Origin: Segatella copri
GTDB lineage: Bacteria; Bacteroidota; Bacteroidia; Bacteroidales; Bacteroidaceae
Direction of reading: 5' to 3'
NCBI RefSeq assembly: GCF_019249795.2
Contig: NZ_CP156891.1
Coordinates: 2,639,001 to 2,703,000, forward strand
Length of the DNA stretch: 64,000 nt
Position numbers and translations under genes: made by a program. The first letter of the stretch is position 1. The number at the start of each line of letters is the position of its first letter. The notes beneath the pieces were generated by a model. The model was not told the DNA's origin. It saw nothing but the letters and a program-made list of their open reading frames with translations, and made no database searches. Positions 9,331-19,261 of this stretch are shown here, piece by piece.

Positions 9331-9395
9331 GTAACAAGAGATGAAACAATTGGAACATCAAGAAAATACGTTCTCATGACAGTTTTCTACCTTTG
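9331..9395 (+). promoter_or_regulatory. Operator and promoter of the susC-susD operon (site B)
   Basis: ATTGGAACAT at 9349-9358 starts 39 bp before the -7 box TACCTTTG (9388-9395). The upstream half-site GTAACA at 9331-9336 is perfect and lies 21 bp from the GGAACA half. A leader of about 60 bases follows. Confidence 0.75.
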
Positions 9396-9459
9396 CAGCC
9401 GTGTTCTTTAACCAAGAAGTAATAACACCTAGAAACAAACTTAATTAAAATGATACAAC

Positions 9460-12400
9460 ATGATTGAACAAGTGTTTACATTTAAACGGACAGCAGCTCT
9501 ATGCCTCGTGGGAGCCTTCTGCAGCTTGAACGCACAAGCCCAGAAGATTACCGTGAAGGGTAGTATTGTTGACGGCACAGGAGAGCCACTGATTGGTGCT
9601 ACTGTGAAAGTGAAGGGTGATGCCACTTCGGGTGTCATCTCCGACATGGATGGTAACTTTCAGATTGCAGTACCTTCTGAAAATTCATCCCTTGTCATTA
9701 CCTATATCGGTATGGAATCTAAAACGATTAAAGTAGGTAAGAAAAGACAGTTTAAAATTACCTTGACTGATGACAATACATTGGGCGAGGTAGTAGTGGT
9801 TGGTTATGGTCAGCAGAAGAAAGCCTCTGTTGTCGGCTCTATTGCACAGACAGATGCGAAAACCTTGAATCGTCATGCCGGAGTTTCTTCTTTGGGTCAG
9901 GCACTGACAGGTAATCTTCCAGGTGTCGTTACTTTCTCTTCTACGGGTATGCCAGGTGAGGAAGATCCTAAGATCGTGATCCGTACGCAGACTTCTATCA
10001 ACGGTTCCAACGACCCTCTCGTTCTCGTGGATGGTGTGGAGCGTGCCATGAACACCGTTGACCTTTCTTCAGTAGAGAGCATCTCCGTATTGAAGGATGC
10101 TTCTGCCACTGCCGTTTATGGTGTGAAGGGTGGTAATGGTGTCATCCTCATTACTACCAAGCGTGGTAAGGAAGGTAAGGCTGCCGTACACGTGAAGGCG
10201 AATGCTACCATGAAGGTGGTTTCCAAGTTGCCTGAGAAATATGATTCTTACGATACATTCCGTCTTCTGAATAGAGTGGTAGAGCGCGAGCTGAACATCA
10301 GCGACGAAAAATCCTGGGGTTCTTACAAGCCAATGGCTATTATTGACAAGTATCGTAACCCTGCTAATGCTGAGGAATGGGACCGCTATCCTAACGTGGA
10401 TTGGCAGAAGGAACTGTTCAACAACACAGCCATGTCTTACAATGCCAGCGTGGATGTTTCGGGAGGTACCAAACTCGTGAAATATTTTGCAGCTATTGAC
10501 TTCTCTCACGAAGGTGACCTGTTCAAGGACTTCACCAGCGGTCGTGGCTATAAGTCTGGTTTCGGCTATAACCGTATTAACATGCGTGCCAACCTGGACT
10601 TCAACCTGACCAAGACCACTCAGTTCTCTACCAACCTTTTCGGTAGTAACGGTGTCCGCCATTTCCCTTGGGACAAGGCGAGTGATTCCAGTGCTTATTG
10701 GGCTTCTGTTTATCATGCAGCTCCAGATGCGATGCGTCCTATTTATTCTGATGGTACTTATGGATACTATGCACCACGTAAGGCCGACTGTCCTAACTCT
10801 GTGATGAGTCTTGCCCGAAGCGGTGTGGAGAATCGTACCAATACACAGATTACCACCGACTTTATTCTTACCCAGAAACTCGATTTCCTGACCAAGGGTC
10901 TGAAGTTTGTAGCCAAGGTTTCTCTTGACAATACGATGGTAGAGGAGAAGCGTGGTATCAGCGACCAGTATATGGATCCGCAGCTGAAGTGGATTAACCC
11001 TGATGATGGCTCAGTTTCCTATGACCAGAGCGAGGATTACCATGAGTCTGTGGCTTGGACCGTCAATGGTGGTAGGGTAAATACGGGTGCCACTTATCGC
11101 CGTCTCTACTATCTGGCTCAGCTCGACTGGAACCGCAAGTTCGGCAATCATGAAGTGGGTGCAATGGGTGTATTCAACCGCAACGAATATGCCAGCGGTT
11201 CTTCTTTCAAGCATTATCGTGAAGACTGGGTGTTCCGTGCCACATACAACTATGCGATGCGCTACATGCTCGAGTTGAACGGATGCTACAACGGTTCTGA
11301 GAAGTTTGGTCCCGACTATCGCTTCAAGTTCTTCCCATCAGCTTCTCTCGGTTGGACTATCACCGAGGAGCCATTCATGAAGAACATCAGGAAATATGTA
11401 GATATGTTTAAGGTGCGTGCATCCTGGGGTCGCATCGGTGATGATTCTACCGGAGGTTCTTATCTCTATTCCGACCAGTATTCCTATGGTGGTAAGACCT
11501 ATCTGGGTGGTGATAATACTTATGATTCACCTTATACTATATATCGCCTTACCCGCATCGGAAACCCTAACGTGCGTTGGGAGACATCAGAGAAGCGCAA
11601 CCTGGGTTTCGACTTTGGATTCCTGGGTGGATTGCTTACCGGTTCGCTGGATGTATTTAGCGACAAGCGTACCGATGTGCTCTTAACCACCCGTTCCATT
11701 CCTTCTTACTATGGTATGAGCTACACGGTTGCCAATGCTGGTTCGGTGGATGCCAAGGGTTACGAGTTGAGCCTGAAGGTGAACAAGGCATGGAACAAGA
11801 ATCTGCGTACATGGGCAAACTTCAATATGACCCATGCTACCAACGAGATTAAGTTTGCTGATGACCCAAAGCTTCAGGCAAGTTATCTGAACAAGGCGGG
11901 TTATGCCATCGGTCAGAACCATAGTTACATTGATCATGGTTTTATCAGCAACTGGGATGATCTCTATGCCGTACCAACTTTTGGTAGCCATGATTCTGAG
12001 AAATATACGGGTGATGCCATCATTTCCGACTTCAATGCAGATGGTCAGATTACAGCAGATGACAAGGCACCTTATCAGTACACCTCTATTCCAGAGAATA
12101 CCTTCAGTACTACATTGGGAGCAGAGTGGAAGGGTTTGAGTGTAACGGTACAGTTCTATGGTGTAACCAATGTTACCCGCGAGGTGAACTTCCCAACCTT
12201 TGAGCGTGAAACCCACATTGCCTTCAAGGAGGGTTCTTACTTCACGGCATCCAATCAGGGTGGAGAGTTGTCTTTGCCACGTTGGACCACTGTGGCAGAC
12301 GATGGAAATGCCGGTACACGCTACTTCTATGACGGTGCTTTCCTGCGCCTGAAGAATGCCGAGATAGCTTATACCTTCAGGGGTGCTTGGGTGAAACGAA

Positions 12401-12558
12401 TGCACTTGAATTCACTCCGTGTATATCTGAATGGTGACAACTTGCTGCTCTGGACCAATATGCCGGATGACCGTGAGAATAACTTCAGCGGCAACTCAGC
12501 AAATGGAGCTTATCCAACCGTACGCAGATTTAACTTAGGTTTCGACCTGACATTTTAA
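9460..12558 (+). CDS. SusC-family TonB-dependent xylan-oligosaccharide transporter (XusA position)
   Basis: A 1032-residue outer-membrane importer that takes up oligosaccharides together with its SusD partner, powered by TonB-ExbBD. A signal peptide (residues 1-27, ending AQAQ) is followed by a CarboxypepD_reg-like domain (about 29-108: KGSIVDGTGEPLIGATVKVKG, ITYIGMESKTI). The plug follows (GEVVVVGYGQQKKASVVGSI, then VLVDGVER, SISVLKDASATAVYGVKGGNGVI in two parts), and a 22-strand barrel ends in FNLGFDLTF. First gene of the operon after site B, 13 bp before its SusD. The C-D-C-D-E order matches the xusABCDE system described in Prevotella bryantii. Confidence 0.95.
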   Translation: MIEQVFTFKRTAALCLVGAFCSLNAQAQKITVKGSIVDGTGEPLIGATVKVKGDATSGVISDMDGNFQIAVPSENSSLVITYIGMESKTIKVGKKRQFKITLTDDNTLGEVVVVGYGQQKKASVVGSIAQTDAKTLNRHAGVSSLGQALTGNLPGVVTFSSTGMPGEEDPKIVIRTQTSINGSNDPLVLVDGVERAMNTVDLSSVESISVLKDASATAVYGVKGGNGVILITTKRGKEGKAAVHVKANATMKVVSKLPEKYDSYDTFRLLNRVVERELNISDEKSWGSYKPMAIIDKYRNPANAEEWDRYPNVDWQKELFNNTAMSYNASVDVSGGTKLVKYFAAIDFSHEGDLFKDFTSGRGYKSGFGYNRINMRANLDFNLTKTTQFSTNLFGSNGVRHFPWDKASDSSAYWASVYHAAPDAMRPIYSDGTYGYYAPRKADCPNSVMSLARSGVENRTNTQITTDFILTQKLDFLTKGLKFVAKVSLDNTMVEEKRGISDQYMDPQLKWINPDDGSVSYDQSEDYHESVAWTVNGGRVNTGATYRRLYYLAQLDWNRKFGNHEVGAMGVFNRNEYASGSSFKHYREDWVFRATYNYAMRYMLELNGCYNGSEKFGPDYRFKFFPSASLGWTITEEPFMKNIRKYVDMFKVRASWGRIGDDSTGGSYLYSDQYSYGGKTYLGGDNTYDSPYTIYRLTRIGNPNVRWETSEKRNLGFDFGFLGGLLTGSLDVFSDKRTDVLLTTRSIPSYYGMSYTVANAGSVDAKGYELSLKVNKAWNKNLRTWANFNMTHATNEIKFADDPKLQASYLNKAGYAIGQNHSYIDHGFISNWDDLYAVPTFGSHDSEKYTGDAIISDFNADGQITADDKAPYQYTSIPENTFSTTLGAEWKGLSVTVQFYGVTNVTREVNFPTFERETHIAFKEGSYFTASNQGGELSLPRWTTVADDGNAGTRYFYDGAFLRLKNAEIAYTFRGAWVKRMHLNSLRVYLNGDNLLLWTNMPDDRENNFSGNSANGAYPTVRRFNLGFDLTF

Positions 12559-12571
12559 ATGAATCGTAAAT

Positions 12572-14482
12572 ATGAAAAAGTTTAATAAAATATATACATT
12601 GCTGTTTGCGGCAGCCCTGTCTCTCTCTTCAGTATCATGTACTGATTACCTTGACAAGGCACCGGGCAGTGATATTGCCCCAACGGAGCCATATAAGAAT
12701 TATACCAACTTTCAGGGTTTCTTGGAGCAGTGCTACAATGACATCCCTGGTCTTGCCTCTACATCCTGGTATCATGGCTGCTGGAACTATGGTGAGGATG
12801 AATATTGGCAGCCATCAGAGACCCGTATGCTCACTAATGCCATCGACCAGGGAAACTATTGGGCATGGGACGAGGTGCAGTATTCCCCATTCCATTCGGG
12901 CATCGACCTGAACAGCGGTAATGATGTGAACCGCGATTCCAAGGGTCGTCTCTGGGGTATGTGCTGGCAGGGAATCTATACCACCAACCTGGGCTTGGAA
13001 AATCTGGGTAATCTGGTAGATGCTACCCAGGAAGAGAAGAACCTGATTGCAGGTCAGCTCTATTTCTTCCGTGCATTCTTCCATTTCCAGATTATGCAGT
13101 ATTGGGGCGGTATTCCATATATCGACTTCCTGATTCCATCTGATGCCGTGTTCAACTATCCGCGCCTCACCTATCAGGCATGTGCCGACAAGGCTGCCGA
13201 AGACTTCAAGAAGGCTGTTGAGTTGTTGCCTGTAGATTGGGATAAGACTACCGTGGGTAAGCAGACAGTGGGCAAGAACAAGTTCCGTCCTAACAAGATT
13301 GCTGCTCTCTGCTTCCTGGGTAAGAATTATCTGTGGGCTGGTTCGCCGCTGATGAATGAAGTAAGCAAGGAGAATCCTGACTTCAAGAATGTTAACGGAT
13401 ATAATAAGGAGTATTGCCAGAAGGCTGCTGAGGCATTCGGCGAGGCTTTGAAGATCAACAAGGAAACAGGACTTTACCAGCTGTCTTCTTATGAAAATTA
13501 CATGAACATCTTCTATACCTATGATCAGGGATACAAGATTCCAGGTGAGAAGGAGGCTATCTTCTACGAGAATTCAAGTAACAACAACTGGCTCTGGAAT
13601 CAGGTGACAGACTACCGTCCTACCAGCCTTATTGCAGGTGGTATCAAGGTTTATCCTACAGCCAACTATGTGGATTACTTCGGTATGGCAAATGGTAAGC
13701 CTATCAAGGACATCACGAAGAAGGATGCCGACAGCGGCTATGATCCGGAATATCCGTTCAAGAACCGTGACCCTCGCTTCTACGATCTCTTCATCTATGA
13801 TGGTGTGAAGTGTGTGAAGAGTGCAGGACAAGATGCAGATGTGCAGTATGCTTCTCTTTATACGGGAGGAAAGTATCGTACGGCAACACCTTCCAAGGAC
13901 TGCTTTACGGGATATTGCCTGAAGAAGTTCTGTGATCCATACCGTAATCGATTTGATGATGGTGGTGAACGTAATAAGATGATCCGCGTACTCTTGAGTA
14001 TGATTCGTCTGGCTGATGTTTATCTGATGTATGCCGAGTCGGTGGCTCAGAGTTATGGCTACAAGGCATCAAGCCAGGCATTCAATCTGAGTGCCGTGGA
14101 TGCCGTGAACATCGTCCGCAACCGTGCGCATGTGGATAATATTGCTGATGAGTATCTTACCAATCTGGATGGTTTTATGAGCGAGCTTCGCCGTGAGCGT
14201 GCCGTAGAGTTGGCTTTCGAGGGACACCGTTTCACCGACCTTCGCCGCTGGCTCCTGATAGACAAGGCTCCTTACACCCAGAAGATGGCTGTTTACTTCG
14301 ACCGTGCACCCGACCAGAAGGATGTTGACCGCTACGACGATCCAAAGAAAAATCACGTGCTCAACCTGAAGGAGGAGCCATTGATTACCCGTAAGTTTAC
14401 TTCAAAGCATTACTGGTTCCCATTCCTGAGAAAGGATGTAAAGATGTATCCTGAGTTCTCTCAGAACCCTGGTTGGGAATAA
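12572..14482 (+). CDS. SusD-family glycan-binding lipoprotein (XusB position)
   Basis: A 636-residue surface lipoprotein that caps the SusC above and binds glycan at the cell surface. The signal ends in a lipobox around SVSC-TDYLDKAPGSD, and the CTDYLD start after the Cys is typical of SusD. Tetratricopeptide-type helices include QLYFFRAFFHFQIMQYWG (the usual A.A.RA.YYF..L..YGG region). The C-terminal SusD/RagB part carries ERAVELAFEGHRFTDLRRW, the family signature. It lies 13 bp behind susC and 22 bp ahead of the second susC. Confidence 0.94.
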   Translation: MKKFNKIYTLLFAAALSLSSVSCTDYLDKAPGSDIAPTEPYKNYTNFQGFLEQCYNDIPGLASTSWYHGCWNYGEDEYWQPSETRMLTNAIDQGNYWAWDEVQYSPFHSGIDLNSGNDVNRDSKGRLWGMCWQGIYTTNLGLENLGNLVDATQEEKNLIAGQLYFFRAFFHFQIMQYWGGIPYIDFLIPSDAVFNYPRLTYQACADKAAEDFKKAVELLPVDWDKTTVGKQTVGKNKFRPNKIAALCFLGKNYLWAGSPLMNEVSKENPDFKNVNGYNKEYCQKAAEAFGEALKINKETGLYQLSSYENYMNIFYTYDQGYKIPGEKEAIFYENSSNNNWLWNQVTDYRPTSLIAGGIKVYPTANYVDYFGMANGKPIKDITKKDADSGYDPEYPFKNRDPRFYDLFIYDGVKCVKSAGQDADVQYASLYTGGKYRTATPSKDCFTGYCLKKFCDPYRNRFDDGGERNKMIRVLLSMIRLADVYLMYAESVAQSYGYKASSQAFNLSAVDAVNIVRNRAHVDNIADEYLTNLDGFMSELRRERAVELAFEGHRFTDLRRWLLIDKAPYTQKMAVYFDRAPDQKDVDRYDDPKKNHVLNLKEEPLITRKFTSKHYWFPFLRKDVKMYPEFSQNPGWE

Positions 14483-14504
14483 TTAAACAATTCGAGAATT
14501 TATT

Positions 14505-17381
14505 ATGAAACATAATATATTTAATAAGAGAATGTCATTGGCGCTAGCTTCCATGCTAGTCGCCAGTGGTGTGGCAAGCGCCCAGGAAATGGCTGACACT
14601 ACCAAGGTAAACGTGGCTTTCGGTCAGGTTTCCAAGGCCGACCTGATGGGCGGTGTCAGCGAGGTGAATGTCGAAGAGCTGCTGAAAAAGGACTACAGCG
14701 CCAATGCACTCAATGATCTTCAGTCGCTCATCAGTGGTTATAACGGAAATGTTTGGGGACAGGGTGCACTTGTTCTCGTAGATGGAGCTCCCCGTGAGGC
14801 CAGCACCGTCAATGCCACCGAGGTGGAGAAGGTTACCGTGCTCAAGGGCGCTTCTGCCGTAGTACTCTATGGTGCCAAGGCTGCCAAGGGCGTAATCCTC
14901 ATTACTACCAAGCGTGGTAAGGTGCAGCCATTGAGCATCGCCGCCACCGTCAATACGGGCATCTATACACCTAAGGCTTATCCTGAATATCTGGGTGCGG
15001 CTGAGTATATGTCGCTCTATAACGAGGCGATGACCAATGATGACCCTACACAGCCGCTGAAATACTCTAAGGAGCAGATCTACAATACGGCTATAGGTAC
15101 GAATCCTTACCGCTATCCGGATATGGACTTCTACAGCAGTGACTACCTGCGCAAGTTCAACAACCGTACGGATGCTACGATGGAAGTGAAGGGCGGTAGC
15201 AAATTTGCCAGATACTATGCCAACCTGGGCATGACCTACAACAACAGCCTGGTGAAGTTTGGCGAGCACAAGAAGGACAAGGACAATTCCTTCCGCGTGC
15301 GTTCTAACATTGATGCTACCATCACCGACTGGCTGGGGGCTTATGTAAATGTAGGCATCAACATCTCGGACAACTATCGTGGACGTCCTGAGGACTACTG
15401 GTCAACAGCTACCAGCGTTCGTCCTAACTGGTATTCCGGCCTGTTGCCAATCTCCATGATGGATGCTAACAATTCAGCCTTGCAGCAGATGATAGCTGGC
15501 TCAAAATTCCACGTGCTCGATGGTCAGTATCTGCTGGGTGGAAACAACGATAACCAGTCTACTTTCTTTGGTGATGCGCTTGCTGCCGGCTACGTGAAGA
15601 ATCACTCCCGTACCTTCAACTTTGATGTGGGTGTGAAAGCCGACTTCGATCAGTGGGTCAAGGGATTGAGCTTCGAGACAGCTTTCAGCATCGATTACTG
15701 GAACAACTACTCTGAGGCTTACAAGCTCGACTATGCCGTTTACGAGCCTACCTGGGCAAATGTGAACGGACAGGACATGATTATCGACCTGAAGAAATAT
15801 GGTAAGGAATCAAGTAGTACGACCGAATATATCGGTGCAGCCAAATATTACCAGAACACCACCTTCCGTGCTCAGTTTGACTATAAGAACACCTTTGGCG
15901 GTGTGCACAACGTAAATGCTACTTTGGCTGGCTGGGGTTACTCCAAGTCGAATTCCGTGGACGAGAATCATGAGAGCTCATCTGGTGTAAAGGGTTCTTC
16001 TTACCACCGCACCACCAATGCCAACCTTGCCCTTCGAGCAGCCTACAATTATGCTCAGAAGTACTACGCAGAATTTGGCGGTGCTCTGGTTCACTCATCC
16101 AAGTTGGCAGAGGGTCATCGCAACGCTCTTTCTCCATCAGGAACACTGGGTTGGAGAATCGGTCAGGAGAAATGGTTCAAGGATGCACTTCCTTGCTTCG
16201 ATGATCTGAAGCTGAACGCTTCTTACTCTGTGCTCAACCAGGACATAGATATCTCAGATTATTATCTCTACCAGGGATACTATGATGTGAAGGGTGGCTG
16301 GTACACCTGGAACGAAGGTGGTGGCAACGGAACTAACACCACACTCTCTAAGCGTGGTAGCAACTACGGTCTTGATTTCGTGAAGCGTAAGGAATGGAGA
16401 GTAGGTCTGGAGGGCTCACTCCTCAACGGAACCGTAAGTTTCGACATGAACTATTTCCATCAGCTTACTTCGGGCTTGCTTACTGCGGGAACTGCTACCA
16501 TCTATCCTTCATGGATGAATAATGACGGTTCTTTCATCACCTCCCTGAACTACAACGAGGATTTGCGACAGGGCTTCGACTTCGCCGTAAACTTCAAGAA
16601 GAACATCGGCAAGGTGAAGGCACAGCTCGGACTCACAGGTATGGTGTTCGACTCAAAGGTTAACAAGCGTGAGGAGAAAAACGAATATAGCTACATGAAC
16701 GCACAGGGTCAGGCTCTCGACGTGATGCGCGGATATGTTTGCGAAGGCTTCTTCACACAGGAAGACGTAGACCACATGAAGGCAAACCTCGACAAGGACG
16801 ATCCTAACTTCGTGCCAAACCATACCTTCGGTGAAATCAAGGCTGGTGACCTGAAGTACAAGGACATCAACGGCGACGGCAAGATTGACAGCAACGACCA
16901 GCAGGTGATGGGTAAGTATGGATGGAGTGCAACTCCTTTCTTCTATGGTGTAAACATCACCTTGAACTGGAAGCAGTTTACCCTCTTCATCGCCGGTACC
17001 GGTCAGATGGGTGCCAAGGCATTCAAGAGCAACGACTGGATTTACAACCAGAAGAAATATACCTCTGTGGTTCGTGGACGCTGGACACCTGAGACAGCCG
17101 AGACTGCTACTTATCCACGTTTGACAGCCAAGGACAATACCAACAACTTCCGCAACTCAAACTTCTGGCTTTACAGCACAGACTGCTTCAACCTCAACAA
17201 GGTGCAGCTGACCTACAATATGCCAAAAGAGTGGTTTGAGAACAAGGTAGTGAAGGGTATGAGTGTTTACGTATTGGGCGAGAGCCTTCTCACCATCAGC
17301 AAGCATCGCAAGTATATGGAGACCAGCTATGGTTCACCACAGTGCCGTTTCTACAACCTGGGCTTGAAGATGATGTTCTAA
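14505..17381 (+). CDS. Second SusC-family transporter, short N-terminus (XusC position)
   Basis: A 958-residue TonB-dependent transporter with a signal peptide (about 1-26, ending ASAQ). Unlike the first SusC it has no CarboxypepD_reg domain and no VVVVGYG motif. The mature chain goes almost at once into a shortened plug: LNDLQSLISGYNG, then ALVLVDGAPRE, then EKVTVLKGASAVVLYGAKAAKGVILITTKRG. The barrel ends in FYNLGLKMMF. The same kind of shortened second SusC is known in tandem xylan loci. It should import with the SusD behind it, perhaps preferring oligosaccharides of another size or decoration; that is inference. Confidence 0.92.
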   Translation: MKHNIFNKRMSLALASMLVASGVASAQEMADTTKVNVAFGQVSKADLMGGVSEVNVEELLKKDYSANALNDLQSLISGYNGNVWGQGALVLVDGAPREASTVNATEVEKVTVLKGASAVVLYGAKAAKGVILITTKRGKVQPLSIAATVNTGIYTPKAYPEYLGAAEYMSLYNEAMTNDDPTQPLKYSKEQIYNTAIGTNPYRYPDMDFYSSDYLRKFNNRTDATMEVKGGSKFARYYANLGMTYNNSLVKFGEHKKDKDNSFRVRSNIDATITDWLGAYVNVGINISDNYRGRPEDYWSTATSVRPNWYSGLLPISMMDANNSALQQMIAGSKFHVLDGQYLLGGNNDNQSTFFGDALAAGYVKNHSRTFNFDVGVKADFDQWVKGLSFETAFSIDYWNNYSEAYKLDYAVYEPTWANVNGQDMIIDLKKYGKESSSTTEYIGAAKYYQNTTFRAQFDYKNTFGGVHNVNATLAGWGYSKSNSVDENHESSSGVKGSSYHRTTNANLALRAAYNYAQKYYAEFGGALVHSSKLAEGHRNALSPSGTLGWRIGQEKWFKDALPCFDDLKLNASYSVLNQDIDISDYYLYQGYYDVKGGWYTWNEGGGNGTNTTLSKRGSNYGLDFVKRKEWRVGLEGSLLNGTVSFDMNYFHQLTSGLLTAGTATIYPSWMNNDGSFITSLNYNEDLRQGFDFAVNFKKNIGKVKAQLGLTGMVFDSKVNKREEKNEYSYMNAQGQALDVMRGYVCEGFFTQEDVDHMKANLDKDDPNFVPNHTFGEIKAGDLKYKDINGDGKIDSNDQQVMGKYGWSATPFFYGVNITLNWKQFTLFIAGTGQMGAKAFKSNDWIYNQKKYTSVVRGRWTPETAETATYPRLTAKDNTNNFRNSNFWLYSTDCFNLNKVQLTYNMPKEWFENKVVKGMSVYVLGESLLTISKHRKYMETSYGSPQCRFYNLGLKMMF

Positions 17382-17432
17382 AGGCTGATGAAATCATATC
17401 TTAGATATTGAAAAATTAGACAATAAAGAATT

Positions 17433-19244
17433 ATGAAATTAAGAAATATATTCATGATATTGGCTTCTGCGGCATTGTTGACAGCATGTGATGATGTCTT
17501 TACTCCTGCTGCAGAAAACATGAAGGACATCAATGAGATGGAGAATGATCCTATCATGGCCAAGGGCTTCGTGCTCACCGCTTACCGTAACTTGCCAAAC
17601 TACGAGGTGGGCACAGGTACGGATGTAGCGACGGATGATGCCGTGACGAATGAGAAGGGAGCCAACTGGTCTAAGTATGCCACAGGCTCATGGACCGTTC
17701 AGAGTTGGGACCCTACGGGCCGCTGGAACAACGACTTGTCTTCCATGCAGTATTTGCATATCTTCCTGAACTCAAACATTTCGAACATCGGGTTCCTGAA
17801 GAATGCCAATGAGAACAAGCTGATGCAACGACGCCTTACAGGTGAGGCATACGGCCTTCTGGCTACCCATGCCTATTATCTGCTTCGTGCCCATGCCGGA
17901 TTTGACAATGAAGGAAAGTTGCTCGGCACACAGCTCTTTGACGGATTTGTAGGTACGGATGCTGATTTCAACCAGCCTCGCAAGACATTCCAGGAGCATG
18001 TGGATTTCATCCTGGCGAACATCGAGAAGGCTGACAAGCTGTTGCCTATGGATTATGAGCCAGTGACAAGCGACGACAAGGTGCCAGCCAAGTATGATGA
18101 TATCCTGAATGTGCCTGAGGTAACATCTGTCAAGGATGGCAAGATGGGTATATATAATAAGGTGATGGGCGAGAATGCACGCCAGCTGATTAACGGACTG
18201 ATTCTGCGTGCCATCAAGGCTCGTACCCTGCTGCTCGCTGCAAGTCCAGCCTTCCAGGATCCTGCCCAGAACAATGTAACCTGGGCACAGGCTGCAGATG
18301 CAGCTGCCGAGGTGGTTGACTATGTAGGCGGTCCATCTGGTTTGCCTAAAACAGGTCTTACCTACTACGACAACGATGATGAGATGAAAAACTTGAAGAA
18401 TGGTTCCAATCCTCCTGAAATCATCTGGCGCAGTACCAGAAATGCAGAAGAGATTGATGACGAGAAGAACAATTTCCCTCCATCACTCTACGGAAACGGC
18501 AGAACCAATCCTACCCAGAATCTGGTAGATGCCTTCCCTGATGCCAAGGGTTATCCTATCACCGATGCACGCAGTGAATATGATGAGAGTAATCCATACG
18601 CCAACCGTGACCCTCGTCTGGCTAAATACATTATCTATAATGGAGCCACAGCGGGAGTTGAAAACAAGGTAATCAAGACGGGTAGTTCTTCGGGCGATGA
18701 CGGTATCGGCCGCCGTGATGCTTCTACCCGCACCGGTTACTATATGAAGAAGATGTTGCGCATGACTGCCAACTGTAATCCTAGCAGCACATCTAAGGTA
18801 ACCAAGTATAGCTGCAAGGCACGTTTCACCGAGTTCTTCCTCGATTATGCTGAGGCTGCCAATGAGGCTTGGGGACCTAAGAACCCTGGCACACATGCTT
18901 ACTCAGCATACGATGTGATCAAGGCAATCCGCCACCGTGCAGGTTTGACAGATGATACTTATCTCGACGAGTGTGCGGGCGACCAGGCTAAGATGCGTGA
19001 GCTGATTCGCAACGAGCGCCGCCTGGAGCTTTGCTTCGAGGGATTCCGCTTCTGGGATTTGCGCCGCTGGAACCAGTTGGACAAGCTTACTTCTGTACAG
19101 GGCATCGATTGGAACAACGATACGTTTACCATCTTGCCAAATGTAGAAGAGCGCCATTTCGATAGCTATATGAACTATGGTTATATTCCATATTCAGAAG
19201 CATTGAAGTACTCTAATCTCCATCAGAACAAGGGATGGAAATAA
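17433..19244 (+). CDS. Second SusD-family glycan-binding lipoprotein (XusD position)
   Basis: A 603-residue surface lipoprotein with a short signal ending at the lipobox LLTAC-DDVFTPAAEN. The SusD helices are visible (RRLTGEAYGLLATHAYYLLRAHAGF), and the C-terminal signature NERRLELCFEGFRFWDLRRWNQL is intact. It lies 51 bp behind the short SusC. It differs strongly in sequence from the first SusD, so the two pairs are not recent duplicates of each other. Confidence 0.93.
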   Translation: MKLRNIFMILASAALLTACDDVFTPAAENMKDINEMENDPIMAKGFVLTAYRNLPNYEVGTGTDVATDDAVTNEKGANWSKYATGSWTVQSWDPTGRWNNDLSSMQYLHIFLNSNISNIGFLKNANENKLMQRRLTGEAYGLLATHAYYLLRAHAGFDNEGKLLGTQLFDGFVGTDADFNQPRKTFQEHVDFILANIEKADKLLPMDYEPVTSDDKVPAKYDDILNVPEVTSVKDGKMGIYNKVMGENARQLINGLILRAIKARTLLLAASPAFQDPAQNNVTWAQAADAAAEVVDYVGGPSGLPKTGLTYYDNDDEMKNLKNGSNPPEIIWRSTRNAEEIDDEKNNFPPSLYGNGRTNPTQNLVDAFPDAKGYPITDARSEYDESNPYANRDPRLAKYIIYNGATAGVENKVIKTGSSSGDDGIGRRDASTRTGYYMKKMLRMTANCNPSSTSKVTKYSCKARFTEFFLDYAEAANEAWGPKNPGTHAYSAYDVIKAIRHRAGLTDDTYLDECAGDQAKMRELIRNERRLELCFEGFRFWDLRRWNQLDKLTSVQGIDWNNDTFTILPNVEERHFDSYMNYGYIPYSEALKYSNLHQNKGWK

Positions 19245-19261
19245 ACCAGTTAAAAATGATA

